A DNA stretch of 43,062 nucleotides from Variovorax sp. CAN15 (GCF_030462475.1 NZ_JASMRZ010000027.1:1-43062), one strand, 5' to 3'; numbered from the stretch's first letter, positions 25,154-34,425 are shown. Numbers and translations: made by a program. The notes: generated by a model from the sequence alone, not told the origin.

Positions 25154-26718
25154 TGGCTCGCGCGCCGGCTTCCTCCTTCGCCTCCCTGTTTCGCCCGATC
25201 GGCTTCGTCGCCGCCGGGCTCGCGCAGGCGCTCTCGATGGCTTCGCCGGCCGGCGGAAAGCCGCTGTGGTGGCTGCAGCTGCTGTCGCTCGGCGTGTTCG
25301 TGTGGCTGCTCGATGGACTGCGTTCGCAGGGCGCGGGCTGGCGCCGCGCGGGGCTGCACGGCTGGCTGTTCTCCACCGCCTGGCTCACCGGCAGCTTCTG
25401 GTGGCTCTTCATCTCGATGCATACCTACGGCGGCCTGCCGGCGCCGCTGGCGGCCATCGCCGTGCTCGCGCTGGCTGCCGCGCTGGGCCTCTATTACGCA
25501 GTCGCCGCGGCGTGGTTCGTCGTGCGGGGGCCGAAGGGCCGGGTGACGGGCGCGCTGGTTTTCGCCGCGCTCTGGACGCTGGCCGAGCTGGTTCGTGGCA
25601 GCTGGTTCACAGGTTTCCCTTGGGGCGCCGGCGGCTATGCGCATGTCGAGGGACCGCTCGCGGCGCTTGCGCCATGGGTGGGCGTCTACGGCATCGGCGC
25701 CGCGGCAGCACTGGCCGTTGCGCTGGTCGCGCTGCATCGCCCGATCCGCATCGTGGAAGCCGTGCCGGGCGTGGTGCTGATCGCACTTGTGTTCGCCGTG
25801 CCGAACCTCGTGCCCGCGCTGCGCGACGATGTGCAAGGCGCCAAAGGCGCGGCCGGCAGCCTGAGCGTCGCACTCCTGCAGGGCAACATCCCGCAGGACG
25901 AGAAATTCATTCCCGGCGGCGGCATCGAAACCGCGCTGCGCTGGTACGGCGAACAGCTGCGCGATGCGAAGGCTTCGCTTGTCGTCACGCCCGAAACCGC
26001 ACTGCCGCTGCTGCCGCGGCAGCTGCCCGCCGGCTACCTGGAAGCGATCAAGGCCCGCTACAGCCAGGGCAACCAGGCCGCCATCGTCGGCCTGCCGCTG
26101 GGAGGGCAGGGCACCTACAGCAACGCGGTGCTGGGGTTTCGCCCCGGCGACGAGCAGCCCTACGCCTACAGCAAGCACCACCTCGTGCCTTTCGGCGAGT
26201 TCATTCCCTGGGGCTTCCGCTGGTTCATCCAGATGATGAACATCCCGCTCGGCGACTTCGCGCGCGGCGGGCTCGCGCAGGCGCCCTTCGTCTGGCAGGG
26301 TCAGCGCATCGCGCCGAACATCTGCTACGAGGACTTGTTCGGCGACGAGATCGGCGCGAACTTCCGCGACGAGGCCACGGCACCCACCATCCTGCTCAAC
26401 GTGAGCAACATCGCCTGGTTCGGCGATACCGTGGCCATCGACGAGCACCTGTTGATCTCGCGCATGCGCGCTCTCGAGTTCGCGCGGCCGATGGTGCGCT
26501 CCACCAACACCGGCGCCACCGTGGTGATCGACGCCCAGGGCCGCGTCACGCACGAGCTGCCGCGTCTCACGCGCGGCGTGCTCGAAGCCACGGTGGAAGG
26601 CCGTCGCGGTCTCACGCCCTTCGCGCGCTGGGTGGCACCCTTCGGCCTCTGGCCGCTGTGGCTGCTGGCCATGGCCATCGTGGCGGTGGCCTGGGTGCAG
26701 GGCCGCCGCCAGAACTGA
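25153..26718 (+). CDS. lnt: Apolipoprotein N-acyltransferase
   Basis: A 521-residue inner-membrane enzyme that adds the third acyl chain to the N-terminal cysteine of lipoproteins. The first 220 residues hold several membrane helices (for example PLWWLQLLSLGVFVWLLDGL). The periplasmic nitrilase-like domain carries the Glu-Lys-Cys triad: Glu in VVTPETALPLL (~280), Lys in YSKHHLVPFGEF (~341) and Cys in NICYEDLFG (~391). A final helix (LWPLWLLAMAIVAVAWV) closes the protein. It is coupled to corC by a one-base overlap. Its stop is 6 bp from the convergent end of the FAD-oxidase gene. Confidence 0.95.
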   Translation: MARAPASSFASLFRPIGFVAAGLAQALSMASPAGGKPLWWLQLLSLGVFVWLLDGLRSQGAGWRRAGLHGWLFSTAWLTGSFWWLFISMHTYGGLPAPLAAIAVLALAAALGLYYAVAAAWFVVRGPKGRVTGALVFAALWTLAELVRGSWFTGFPWGAGGYAHVEGPLAALAPWVGVYGIGAAAALAVALVALHRPIRIVEAVPGVVLIALVFAVPNLVPALRDDVQGAKGAAGSLSVALLQGNIPQDEKFIPGGGIETALRWYGEQLRDAKASLVVTPETALPLLPRQLPAGYLEAIKARYSQGNQAAIVGLPLGGQGTYSNAVLGFRPGDEQPYAYSKHHLVPFGEFIPWGFRWFIQMMNIPLGDFARGGLAQAPFVWQGQRIAPNICYEDLFGDEIGANFRDEATAPTILLNVSNIAWFGDTVAIDEHLLISRMRALEFARPMVRSTNTGATVVIDAQGRVTHELPRLTRGVLEATVEGRRGLTPFARWVAPFGLWPLWLLAMAIVAVAWVQGRRQN

Positions 26719-26724
26719 AATCGG

Positions 26725-28104
26725 TCAGGCTGCCGCGGCCGCCTTCACAGGCCAGTCGCGCAGCTTGCCCGGGTTCAGCAACCCCAGCGGGTCGAAGCGC
26801 TTCTTCACCTCGATGACCTCCGGCGGCAGCGGCCCGCCGGCCTTGCCGTCTTCCACGATGTTCACGTGCGGGTTGTTGATGTGCACGTTGTGCTCGCGGT
26901 GGATGCGCATGATCTCCTGCAGGCGCTCCTCGGTGCTGAAGCGCACCAGCTGCAGCCCGCTGCAGGTCATGAGGCCGGCCACGTTGCGCAGGAACTCGAT
27001 GTGCATCATCACCTCGCCGGTTTCTCCGCCCAGCAGCTTCTCCATCTCGATGACCTGCTCGACATGCTTGCCGGGGATGAAGCCGCTCTGCAGGTAGGTG
27101 AGGTTGGGGGCGACCTTCAGCGCGTGCAGCGTCGTGTGGTTCCAGGTGAATTCCATCAGCGTGCGGTTGCTCTTCTGCACCTCGGCAGCCGTCTTGCGGT
27201 AGCTCACCGTGCCGCCGTGCGCCTCCACCAGTTGCAGCATCGCGGGCTCGCACGATTCGGCCACCAGCGACAGCACCGTGTGGCAGCCCTTGGGTAGGTG
27301 CGCGGCCAGCTGCGACAGATGATCGGAGATGGGCGCCGCAAAGAAGGTCACGCCGCGCTTCACGATGCCCGGCGCGTGCGCCAGCTTGTCCGCGAAGTTC
27401 AGCGCGCTTTCGAAGTCGATGAAAGTCACCAGCGTTTCCAGCCACGGATGCGCGGGTGCCAGCGCGATCTCCAGCTCCAGCACCAGCCCGTTGGTGCCCC
27501 ACAGGTGGTGCATGCGCATCGCCTCGGCGCCGCGCAGCTCCACCACCTGCGGCTCGGCCTCGATGGTCATCGCGCGGATGCCGATCACGTTGCCGGGCGC
27601 GCCCAGCGGCCCGTAGTTGATCGAGCCCACGCCGCCGAAGCCGCCGCCGAAGAGGCCGCCCAGCGTGGCGCTGCGGTAGGTCGAGGGCACGCAGCGCAGC
27701 TCCTGCCCCGTGGGTTTGGTCTGCTTCTCCAGCTCGCCGAGGCGGATGCCGGCCTGCGCACGCGCCACGCCGGGCCGCACCCACAGGCAGCTGTTGTAGC
27801 CCGTCATGTCGAGCACCACGCCGCCGGCCAGCGGCGTGGTCTGGCCGTAGTTGCCGGTACCGCTGCCGCGGATGGTGATGGGCACGCAGCGGCGCGCGCA
27901 GGCGCCGACCACCGCGCGGATCTCTTCCTCGGTGCGCGGGCGCACGACCACGTCGGCGCGCTTGTCCTTGAGCTGGCGCACCAGCACGGGGCTGAACCAC
28001 GAGAAGTCGGAGGACAGCCGCGTGACGCGGCTCTCGTCGGTGATCCAGTCGAGGTCGGGGAGTTCGAGCAGCAGCTGCTCGATGGCGGAAACAGGGGCGT
28101 TCAT
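26725..28104 (-). CDS. FAD-linked oxidase (GlcD/VAO type)
   Basis: A 459-residue flavoprotein of the FAD_binding_4 family. ADVVVRPRTEEEIRAVVGAC, PITIRGSGTGNYGQTTPLAG and the glycine-rich TLGGLFGGGFGGVGS are the FAD-binding segments. The C-terminal FAD-oxidase_C region ends FDPLGLLNPGKLRDW. Relatives oxidise 2-hydroxy acids or similar substrates. The start at 28104 (MNAPVSAIEQ) is chosen because the family begins there; the open frame continues upstream through the permease gene in another frame. It is the last gene of the importer operon, 8 bp past the permease stop, so it most likely acts on the imported compound or a product of it. The substrate is unknown. Confidence 0.85.
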   Translation of the reverse strand: MNAPVSAIEQLLLELPDLDWITDESRVTRLSSDFSWFSPVLVRQLKDKRADVVVRPRTEEEIRAVVGACARRCVPITIRGSGTGNYGQTTPLAGGVVLDMTGYNSCLWVRPGVARAQAGIRLGELEKQTKPTGQELRCVPSTYRSATLGGLFGGGFGGVGSINYGPLGAPGNVIGIRAMTIEAEPQVVELRGAEAMRMHHLWGTNGLVLELEIALAPAHPWLETLVTFIDFESALNFADKLAHAPGIVKRGVTFFAAPISDHLSQLAAHLPKGCHTVLSLVAESCEPAMLQLVEAHGGTVSYRKTAAEVQKSNRTLMEFTWNHTTLHALKVAPNLTYLQSGFIPGKHVEQVIEMEKLLGGETGEVMMHIEFLRNVAGLMTCSGLQLVRFSTEERLQEIMRIHREHNVHINNPHVNIVEDGKAGGPLPPEVIEVKKRFDPLGLLNPGKLRDWPVKAAAAA

Positions 28105-28112
28105 GGTCAAGG

Positions 28113-28922
28113 TCAGTCCTGTGAAAGTTCGCTCGCATGCCATGAGCCCAGCGCCAGCTTGGTGAGCCAGGCCATCAGCACGAAGAGCGCGACACCGGTG
28201 AGGGAAATGAGCAGCAGCGCCGCGAACATGCGCGGAATGTTCAGCTGGAAGCCCGCCTGCAGGATCTGGTAGGCCAGCCCCGCGCCCGAGCCGCCTGTGC
28301 CCGCGACGAACTCGGCCACCACCGCGCCGATCAGCGCGAGGCCGCTGGAGATGCGCAGGCCGCCGAAGAAATAGGGCAGCGCGCTCGGAATGCGCAGCCG
28401 CACCAGTTGCTGCCAGCGCGTTGCGCGATTGAGCTTGAAGTAGCTCTGCAGGTCGGGGTCGATGCTGCGCAGCCCCAGCGTGGTGTTGCTGATGATCGGG
28501 AACAGCGCCACCAGCGCGGCGCATACCGTCATTGCCGCCACCGGGTTCTTCACCCAGATGATGATCAGCGGCGCCACCGCCACGATGGGCGTGACCTGCA
28601 GCAGCACCGCATACGGGAAGAGCGCGGTCTCGATGCGCTTGCTCTGCACGAACAGGAACGAGATCAGCACGCCCGCCACCGTGGCCAGCAGGAACGACAG
28701 CACCGTGATCTTCAGCGTGACCAGCAGCGCGTTGCCCAGCGGCGCCCAGTCGGTCACCAGTGTCTGCATCATCAGGTAGGGCGAGGGCACGAGGTAGGGC
28801 GGCAGCTCCATGGCCACCACCATCCATTGCCAAAGGGCGACCAGCACCACGCCGATCAGCACCGGGTAGAGCACGCGCTGCACGCGCGGCCGGCCCAGCA
28901 GGGGAACGGTCTTCGCAGTCAT
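28113..28922 (-). CDS. ABC transporter permease (nitrate/sulfonate/taurine class)
   Basis: A 269-residue inner-membrane protein with about six membrane helices (for example LYPVLIGVVLVALWQWMVV) and the BPD_transp_1 EAA-type loop near RWQQLVRLRIPSALPYFFGG. It is the class that pairs with NMT1/SsuA-like binding proteins. Its start overlaps the stop of the ATPase gene by 4 bp. It forms the membrane channel of the three-gene importer. Confidence 0.93.
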   Translation of the reverse strand: MTAKTVPLLGRPRVQRVLYPVLIGVVLVALWQWMVVAMELPPYLVPSPYLMMQTLVTDWAPLGNALLVTLKITVLSFLLATVAGVLISFLFVQSKRIETALFPYAVLLQVTPIVAVAPLIIIWVKNPVAAMTVCAALVALFPIISNTTLGLRSIDPDLQSYFKLNRATRWQQLVRLRIPSALPYFFGGLRISSGLALIGAVVAEFVAGTGGSGAGLAYQILQAGFQLNIPRMFAALLLISLTGVALFVLMAWLTKLALGSWHASELSQD

Positions 28923-29755
28923 CGCGCTGCCTCCTCGTCAGTGCTGCTGGCGCGCAGCAGGCTGTCCTGCAGCTGCTTGGCGTGGCGCGCGAATTCGGGC
29001 GTCACCATGAAGTCGGCGTTGCGCGGGTACGGTTCGTCGATGTGGAACTGCTCGACCACGCGGCCGGGCCGCGCGGCCATCATCACCACGCGGCTCGACA
29101 GGAACACGGCTTCGTGGATCGAGTGCGTCACGAAGATCACCGTGAGCTTCTTCTTGCGCCACAGCTCCAGCAGGTCGGCGTCGAGCTTGTGGCGCGTGAT
29201 CTCGTCGAGCGCGCCGAAGGGCTCGTCCATCAGCAGCAGGTCGGGCTGCGTGACGAGGCCGCGCGCGATCGACACGCGCATCTGCATGCCGCCCGAAAGA
29301 GCGCGCGGCAGCGCGTCGGCGAACTTCTCCAGCCCCACGAGCGCGAGCGATTCCATCACCCGTGCGTCGGCTTCCTTGCGCGGCACGCCGGCCAGATCCA
29401 GCGGCAGGCGCACGTTGGTGCGCACGCTGGCCCACGGCATCAGCGTGGGCGACTGGAACACGAAGGACATCTTGCGCGGGCAGTCGTGCAACTGCGCCGC
29501 CGGCCGGCGCCACACCAGCAGGCGGCCGTCGCTGGGCTCGAGCATGCCCGCCACCATCTTCAGCAGCGTGCTCTTGCCGCAGCCCGAGGGGCCGAGCAGG
29601 GTGACGAACTCGCCCTCGGCGATGGACAGGTCCACCGGCAGCAGGGCCCGCGTGCCGTTGGGATAGGTCTTCTCGGCCGAGAGCACCTCGACGGCGGGCA
29701 CGGCGGGTGCGAGCTCCGGCGGCGGCGCCAGCGTCTGGGGATCGATGCGGTTCAT
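28919..29755 (-). CDS. ABC transporter ATPase (SsuB/TauB class)
   Basis: A 278-residue ATPase with Walker A GPSGCGKST (55-63), Q-loop Q101 (FVFQSPTLMPWASV), signature LSGGMQ (153-158), Walker B LLLMDEP (173-179) and H211 in FVTHSIHEA. It powers import by the adjacent permease. The start at 29755 gives the typical N-terminus (MNRIDPQTL with a proline-rich lead); the frame is open further upstream but that overlaps the binding-protein gene in another frame. Its stop overlaps the permease start (ATGA). Confidence 0.95.
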   Translation of the reverse strand: MNRIDPQTLAPPPELAPAVPAVEVLSAEKTYPNGTRALLPVDLSIAEGEFVTLLGPSGCGKSTLLKMVAGMLEPSDGRLLVWRRPAAQLHDCPRKMSFVFQSPTLMPWASVRTNVRLPLDLAGVPRKEADARVMESLALVGLEKFADALPRALSGGMQMRVSIARGLVTQPDLLLMDEPFGALDEITRHKLDADLLELWRKKKLTVIFVTHSIHEAVFLSSRVVMMAARPGRVVEQFHIDEPYPRNADFMVTPEFARHAKQLQDSLLRASSTDEEAAR

Positions 29756-29775
29756 GCGGCGGGGCCTTGGCGCGC

Positions 29776-30759
29776 TCAGGGCAGGACCTTCGCGTCTTTC
29801 ACGAACTCGGTCGTGTAGGTCTTCGCCAGTTCGACCTTGGCGGGGTCGAGCAGCTTCGCCGACACCAGGAAGTCGTAGCTGGCCTTGGCGCGCGCATCCG
29901 TCATCACGCCGATGCCCAGCTTGGCCGCGTCGCCGCCGGTGACCATGCCCATCTCCTTGAGCTTGGCGACGCTGTAGGCCAGCTGGTCGTCGGTCATGTT
30001 GGGGTTGTCCTTCTTGATGAGCGCGTTGGCGGGCGCCGGGTCGGCGAGGTAGCTCTTCCAGCCTTCGGCCGAGGCCTTCACGAAGGCGGCGACCTGCTTG
30101 CCGCGTTCCTTCACCGTCTTTTCCATGCACGACACGGTGGTCGCATAGGCCGGAAAGCCATGGTCGCTGAACATCAGCACGGTGCTCTTCACGCCGGCCT
30201 TCTGGATGGCGTAGGGCTCCGAGGTCAGGTAGCCCTGCTGCGCCGCATTCTTGTCGGCCACGAAGGGCTGGATGTTGAAGGTGTAGGGCCGCGTCTGCTC
30301 GTCGGTGAAGCCGAACTTCGTCTTCAGCCACGGCCAGTAGCCGCGCTGCGCCTGCGCACCGATCAGCAGCGTCTTGCCCTTCAGGTCTTCGAACTTCTTC
30401 ACGTCGTCGTGCGCGATCAGCACCTGCGGGTCTTTCTGGAAGAAGGCCGCCACGTTGACCACCGGCACGCCGCCTTCGCGCACCTGCATCATCTGGATGT
30501 CGCTCGAACCCATGATGCAGTCGGCCTGGCCGGCGGCCATCATCTGCGTGATGTTGACCTGTGGGCCGCCCATCTTGATGGTGACGTCGAGGCCGTACTT
30601 CTTGTAGATGCCCTGTGCCACGGCCTGGTAGAAGCCGCCGTGCTCGGCCTGCGCGTACCAGTTGGTCATGTAGGTGAACTTGTCCTCGGCCTGCGCGGGC
30701 GTGGCGGCGAGAAAAGCGATGGCGGCGGCGCCGGCGATGGACAGTGCGAAGGAGCGCAT
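29776..30759 (-). CDS. NMT1/THI5-like solute-binding protein
   Basis: A 327-residue periplasmic protein. A Sec signal peptide (MRSFALSIAGAAAIAFLAAT, cleavage after AQA at about residue 24) precedes FTYMTNWYAQAEHGGFYQAV, the hallmark start of NMT1-like binding proteins for pyrimidine precursors, sulfonates and related compounds. MGSSDIQMMQVREGGVPVV and LKGKTLLIGAQAQRGYWPW line the two-lobe cleft. The start at 30759 is the one that creates the signal peptide. The ligand is unknown; the neighbouring amidohydrolase and creatininase suggest a nitrogen heterocycle. Confidence 0.9.
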   Translation of the reverse strand: MRSFALSIAGAAAIAFLAATPAQAEDKFTYMTNWYAQAEHGGFYQAVAQGIYKKYGLDVTIKMGGPQVNITQMMAAGQADCIMGSSDIQMMQVREGGVPVVNVAAFFQKDPQVLIAHDDVKKFEDLKGKTLLIGAQAQRGYWPWLKTKFGFTDEQTRPYTFNIQPFVADKNAAQQGYLTSEPYAIQKAGVKSTVLMFSDHGFPAYATTVSCMEKTVKERGKQVAAFVKASAEGWKSYLADPAPANALIKKDNPNMTDDQLAYSVAKLKEMGMVTGGDAAKLGIGVMTDARAKASYDFLVSAKLLDPAKVELAKTYTTEFVKDAKVLP

Positions 30760-30847
30760 GGGTGAACCTCTCGAGGGCAGGGAGTTGAAGAAGAAAGAAA
30801 ACCGGAAAGGAGAAGCGGCCGTTGCAAGAAGCGGGCTCAGGCCCATC

Positions 30848-31711
30848 TCAGGCCGGGTGGAAGCTCTGCTGGATGAAGCCCTGCTGGTGCCCGCGCTCCC
30901 AGGTGGCTTCCTCGCGCACCACCCAGCGCAGGGCATGCAGCTCGGTCAGCGCCTGCGCCCAGCTGTCGGAGAGCGTGTCGAGGATGGCTTCGCCCTGCTC
31001 GCGCGTGGCGGTGGTCGGGTCGCCGATCACGCCGCTCGGGCCGAAGTCGCGCGAGGTCCACGCACAGGCCGGGCGGCCGTCGGCCGACAGCAGCTTGATC
31101 GGGAAGGGGGGCGGAAAGTTGGCGACCGCGCGCTCCATGTGCACCGTCTCGGGCGCGAGCGCGAGCATCAGCGCGGTCTCGGAATGGCCGGCGTGCATCG
31201 CGAGCTTCTTTTCCTGTTCGCTCACCTGCTTGCTCGCGGCGCTCGGCAGCCGCGACACGCCGTGCGGCACCACCACGAAGTCGCCGTGGCGCAGGCGCAG
31301 TTCGCGTGCCGCCATCTCCAGCACCTGCGGCTGGCCGCCGTGGCCGTTGGCGAACAGCAGCTTGCGAAAGCCCGAGCGGTACACCGACTCGCCGATCTCG
31401 ATCACCGTCGAAAGCAGCGTGGTGCCGGTCAGCGTCATCGTGCCGGGGAAGTGCAGGTGCTCCTCCGACTTGCCGTACGTGATGGTCGGCAGCGCGAAGG
31501 CGCGCACCTCGGCGGGGAGCTTTTCGAGCGCCTTGCCCATCACGCCCGAGCAGATCACGCTGTCGACCGAGCAGGGCAGGTGCGGACCGTGCTGTTCGAT
31601 GGCGCCGCAGGGCAGCACGACGACGGTGTTCTCGCGGTCGGGCAGCGCGGCGATTTCGGTCCAGCTCAGGTAGGGCAGGAAGCGGTGAGGCGGGATATAG
31701 CCGTGGAGCAT
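30848..31711 (-). CDS. Creatininase-family amidohydrolase
   Basis: A 287-residue enzyme of the creatininase family, which opens cyclic amides or deformylates heterocycles using two metals. The family metal set is visible: E39 and H41 in GAIEQHGPHL, D50, H124 in FANGHGGQ and E178 in HAGHSETALML. The start at 31711 (MLHGYIPPHRFL) gives a normal length. It sits 20 bp after the amidohydrolase stop in the operon. The substrate cannot be read from the sequence: known members act on creatinine or on a formamidopyrimidine, and this one may use an imported ring compound. Confidence 0.88.
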   Translation of the reverse strand: MLHGYIPPHRFLPYLSWTEIAALPDRENTVVVLPCGAIEQHGPHLPCSVDSVICSGVMGKALEKLPAEVRAFALPTITYGKSEEHLHFPGTMTLTGTTLLSTVIEIGESVYRSGFRKLLFANGHGGQPQVLEMAARELRLRHGDFVVVPHGVSRLPSAASKQVSEQEKKLAMHAGHSETALMLALAPETVHMERAVANFPPPFPIKLLSADGRPACAWTSRDFGPSGVIGDPTTATREQGEAILDTLSDSWAQALTELHALRWVVREEATWERGHQQGFIQQSFHPA

Positions 31712-31731
31712 GGAGAGTCCTTGTTTGTTCG

Positions 31732-33000
31732 TTAGCGAGGAAAGAAGGGCGTCGCGTCGCCGTGCGTGACGCGGCCTTCCCGCAGCACCACGCGGCCGGC
31801 GGTGCGCGAGGGCCAGCCGTGGCGATCGGCCTGCGTGAACAGCACGAGGTCGGCACCCTGGCCGACCAGCGTGGGCCTTGCGGGCGCGGCTTCGCGCCGC
31901 AGCCAGTCGCCGCGGCACAGCGCCTGCGACCATTCGTCGAAGGGCTCGTCGAGCTGCGCCACCAGCGCGGCCGTGCCCAGCGCCTCGACGGGGTCGAAGC
32001 TGCCGACGCGGCAGAAAGGGTCCTGCACGTTGTCGCTCGCGAAGAGCAGCGGAATGCCGCGCTCGCGCGCCTCTTTCACCAGCGTGATGCCGCGCAGGCG
32101 CGGCGTGCGGCCGGTCACGGCGTCCTGCAGCAGCAGGTTGGTGGCGGGCAGCGACACCACCGTGATCGGCGCGCGCGCCACAGCGTCTAGCGTGGCGAAG
32201 GCCTGCGCCTCGGGCTGGGCCGCGAGCGCGCAGATGTGGCCGCAGACCACGCGGCCTTCGTAGCCGATCTCGTTCAGGATGCGCGCGGTGGCCTGCAGGC
32301 CCACTGCCGAGGCGTTGAGCTCCTCGTCCACGTGCAGGTCGATGTCCAGGTCGCAGGCCTGCGCCGACACCAGCAGGTTGCGCAGCGCGTTCTCGCTCCA
32401 GTTGGTGGAGTGCACGAAGCCGCCGAGCAGCGCGTGCGGCCCCGTGGCCTTCACCTGCTTCGCAAGGCGCATGGCCTGCGCCGCATCTTCGAAGAGCGGC
32501 AGCTTGATGAGGCTGACCTGCTCCAGCCGCACCTTGCCGGCCCACTCCTGCGCCAGCTCGGCCATCACCGGCCAGGCCAGCGGCACGGCATCGGGCTCCC
32601 ACCAGTCGACGTGCGTGCGCAGATGCGAGGTGCCGCATTCCCAGGCCCACTGCAGGCCGCGCGAGGCGCGCTCGCGCACGTCGGCGGGCGTCCAGTGCAC
32701 GCGGTCGGCGAGCATCGCGTCGATGGCGCCGAGCAGGCCGGGCTGCACCTGTTTCATGCGCGGCAGCGTGAAGGCCTTGTCGAGGTGCGTGTGGACGTCG
32801 ACGAAGCAGGGCAGGGCCAGTGCGCCGTCGAGGTTCCAGGCAGAAGGCTGCGCAGCGGGCGTGGCGGGCAGCACCGACTGCACGCGGCCGGCCTCGATCG
32901 CGATGCGCGCGAGTTCCGGCACACCGTCGCGCTGTGGCCAGCCGGTCGGCAGCAGCCAGCGCGGCAGGCGCACGTTGTCGAGGAGCGATGGCGCGCTCAT
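31732..33000 (-). CDS. Cytosine-deaminase-like amidohydrolase
   Basis: A 422-residue amidohydrolase with a TIM-barrel metal centre: HTHLDKAF (H70, H72), IDLHVDEEL (~225), VCGHICALA (~262) and the catalytic Asp in FASDNVQDPF (~328). The HTHLDK and SDNVQDPF forms are those of the CodA branch, whose members deaminate cytosine, isocytosine, creatinine and similar rings. The start at 33000 overlaps the stop of the upstream oxidoreductase by 4 bp. Together with the creatininase gene it points to hydrolytic attack on a nitrogen ring; whether it deaminates or opens the ring is unknown. Confidence 0.87.
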   Translation of the reverse strand: MSAPSLLDNVRLPRWLLPTGWPQRDGVPELARIAIEAGRVQSVLPATPAAQPSAWNLDGALALPCFVDVHTHLDKAFTLPRMKQVQPGLLGAIDAMLADRVHWTPADVRERASRGLQWAWECGTSHLRTHVDWWEPDAVPLAWPVMAELAQEWAGKVRLEQVSLIKLPLFEDAAQAMRLAKQVKATGPHALLGGFVHSTNWSENALRNLLVSAQACDLDIDLHVDEELNASAVGLQATARILNEIGYEGRVVCGHICALAAQPEAQAFATLDAVARAPITVVSLPATNLLLQDAVTGRTPRLRGITLVKEARERGIPLLFASDNVQDPFCRVGSFDPVEALGTAALVAQLDEPFDEWSQALCRGDWLRREAAPARPTLVGQGADLVLFTQADRHGWPSRTAGRVVLREGRVTHGDATPFFPR

Positions 33001-33584
33001 GCGAAGCGCGCCATCGCCTGGCCCACGCGTGCCATGAAGCGCTTGAGCTGGGGTTCGGTCGCGACGTTCATGTGGTAGTGGGCGTGGTAGTCCACCTTGG
33101 CGCGCTGGCCGGTCAGCCGCTTCATGTACCGCGTGACGATCTTGCGCGGCGGGTCGCCCATGTACATGGCCATCCAGCGCGGCCGCCCGTAGGTGACGAC
33201 GGCGCTGATGCGCTTGATGTGCGTGAGCATCGGCTTCACGTTGGCCGGGTCGCTGATGTCGAAGGCCACGCCCGGCATGAAGAGCCGGTCGAAGTAGCCC
33301 TTGAGCATCGCCGGCAGCCCGAAGCACCAGGTCGGAAAGCAGAACACGATGCCCTCGGCCCACTGCAGCCGCTCCACGTAGGGCGCAAGCGGCAACTGGT
33401 TGGAGGGCACGTCGTGATAGCCCAGCCGCTCCTCGCGCGACAGCACCGGGTTGAAGCCTTCGGCGTAGAGGTCGCAGTCGTCCACCTCGTGCCCTGCCGC
33501 GCGCAGGTTCTTCAGAACCTCCTGGTGCAGGGCGGCGTGGAAGCTGGTTTCGACCGGATGGCAGTAGACGACGAGCACGCGCAT
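32997..33584 (-). CDS. Flavodoxin-fold NAD(P)H oxidoreductase
   Basis: A 195-residue protein of the Flavodoxin_2 (NQO/KefF/MdaB) family. MRVLVVYCHPVETSFHAALH is the FMN/FAD phosphate-binding start, and FCFPTWCFGLPAMLKGYFDR the second flavin loop, with Pro-Thr-Trp in place of the usual PLWW. It reduces quinones or other acceptors with NAD(P)H. It is the first gene of the seven-gene minus-strand operon. A reductive step before ring hydrolysis is one possible role. Confidence 0.87.
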   Translation of the reverse strand: MRVLVVYCHPVETSFHAALHQEVLKNLRAAGHEVDDCDLYAEGFNPVLSREERLGYHDVPSNQLPLAPYVERLQWAEGIVFCFPTWCFGLPAMLKGYFDRLFMPGVAFDISDPANVKPMLTHIKRISAVVTYGRPRWMAMYMGDPPRKIVTRYMKRLTGQRAKVDYHAHYHMNVATEPQLKRFMARVGQAMARFA

Positions 33585-33898
33585 GGTGTGTTTGACCGCT
33601 TAATCAGAGCAAGTGGTCAGGTTATGCAAGCGACGTGCCAGAGCCTGTGCACCAGATTGGGGCCGCGTGGTAAGCGCGCTACGGAGCTGTCGGAAGGCGG
33701 CCTGCGAGTGGCGGAGTTTCGTAACAAAAATCACGCAAATCCAAGAAACGCGAGCCGTGAGTGGTGAATTTCACTGAAGCCGTAACAACAACTCACCATT
33801 TCTTCCAATTGTTAACTAAGATTCACAGTCCCAATTTTGTGAACTTTGGGCCTCATTTCTCTCTTCATCAACCGTTCGATATCCGAGAGTTCGTCCTC
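33585..33898. other. Divergent intergenic region between the heterocycle operon and the pilus operon
   Basis: These 314 bp hold no gene. The half next to the pilin gene is AT-richer than its surroundings, with ATTGTTAACTAAGATTCACA near 33805, and probably contains the pilus promoter. I could not fix -35/-10 boxes with confidence. The other half should hold the promoter of the minus-strand operon. Confidence 0.5.
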
Positions 33899-34411
33899 AT
33901 GAAAAAACCTTCCCTCATCGTTGCCGCGGTTCTTGCTGCCTTGGCTACCAGCGCGGCAGTCGCCGCAACGACCAGTTCCACGTTCCAGGTCCTCATCACC
34001 GTGACCAAGGCCTGCTCGGTTACTGCAGGTGCGGGCTCGAACATCAACTTCGGTTCGGTCACTTCCACCGCCACCGCCCTGTCCGCCAGCAGCAACATCA
34101 GCGTGACCTGCTCCAAGTCGACGCCCTACAACATCGGCTTGCAGCCCTCGAGCGTCCCCACCAACACTACCGGTGCCGGTGTTATGAATCCCACCGTGGC
34201 CGGCCCGGACACCATCCCCTACCAGCTGCGCTCGGTGAGCGCGACGGGTCCGATCTGGGGTAACACCGCCACGCCCACGGCGGTCGGCAACGGCGTGGCT
34301 GGAACCGGCACCGGCGCGGCCCAGTCGATCCCCGTGTTCGCCACGGTCGCGAGCGTCAACGTGACGCCTGGCGACTACTCCGACACCGTGACCGTCCAGG
34401 TCAACTACTGA
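33899..34411 (+). CDS. SCPU-domain pilin (Csu type, major subunit)
   Basis: A 170-residue secreted protein. The signal peptide (MKKPSLIVAAVLAALATSAA, cleavage near AVA-A) is followed by a spore-coat-protein-U domain: FQVLITVTKACSVTAG, INFGSVTSTATAL, NISVTCSKSTPYNIGL and a C-terminal beta strand DTVTVQVNY suited to donor-strand exchange. Two cysteines (in KACSV and VTCSK) can form the usual disulfide. The start at 33899 is chosen for the signal peptide. It heads the pilin - chaperone - usher - adhesin order of Csu-like archaic chaperone-usher systems and is the likely rod subunit. Confidence 0.9.
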   Translation: MKKPSLIVAAVLAALATSAAVAATTSSTFQVLITVTKACSVTAGAGSNINFGSVTSTATALSASSNISVTCSKSTPYNIGLQPSSVPTNTTGAGVMNPTVAGPDTIPYQLRSVSATGPIWGNTATPTAVGNGVAGTGTGAAQSIPVFATVASVNVTPGDYSDTVTVQVNY

Positions 34412-34425
34412 TCGATGGCCTGACC

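Noticed and set aside
24744..26816. A 690-codon plus-strand frame overlapping corC and lnt
   Set aside because: The composition (Arg/Ala/Ser-rich) and full overlap with two recognised genes in another frame mark it as a shadow.
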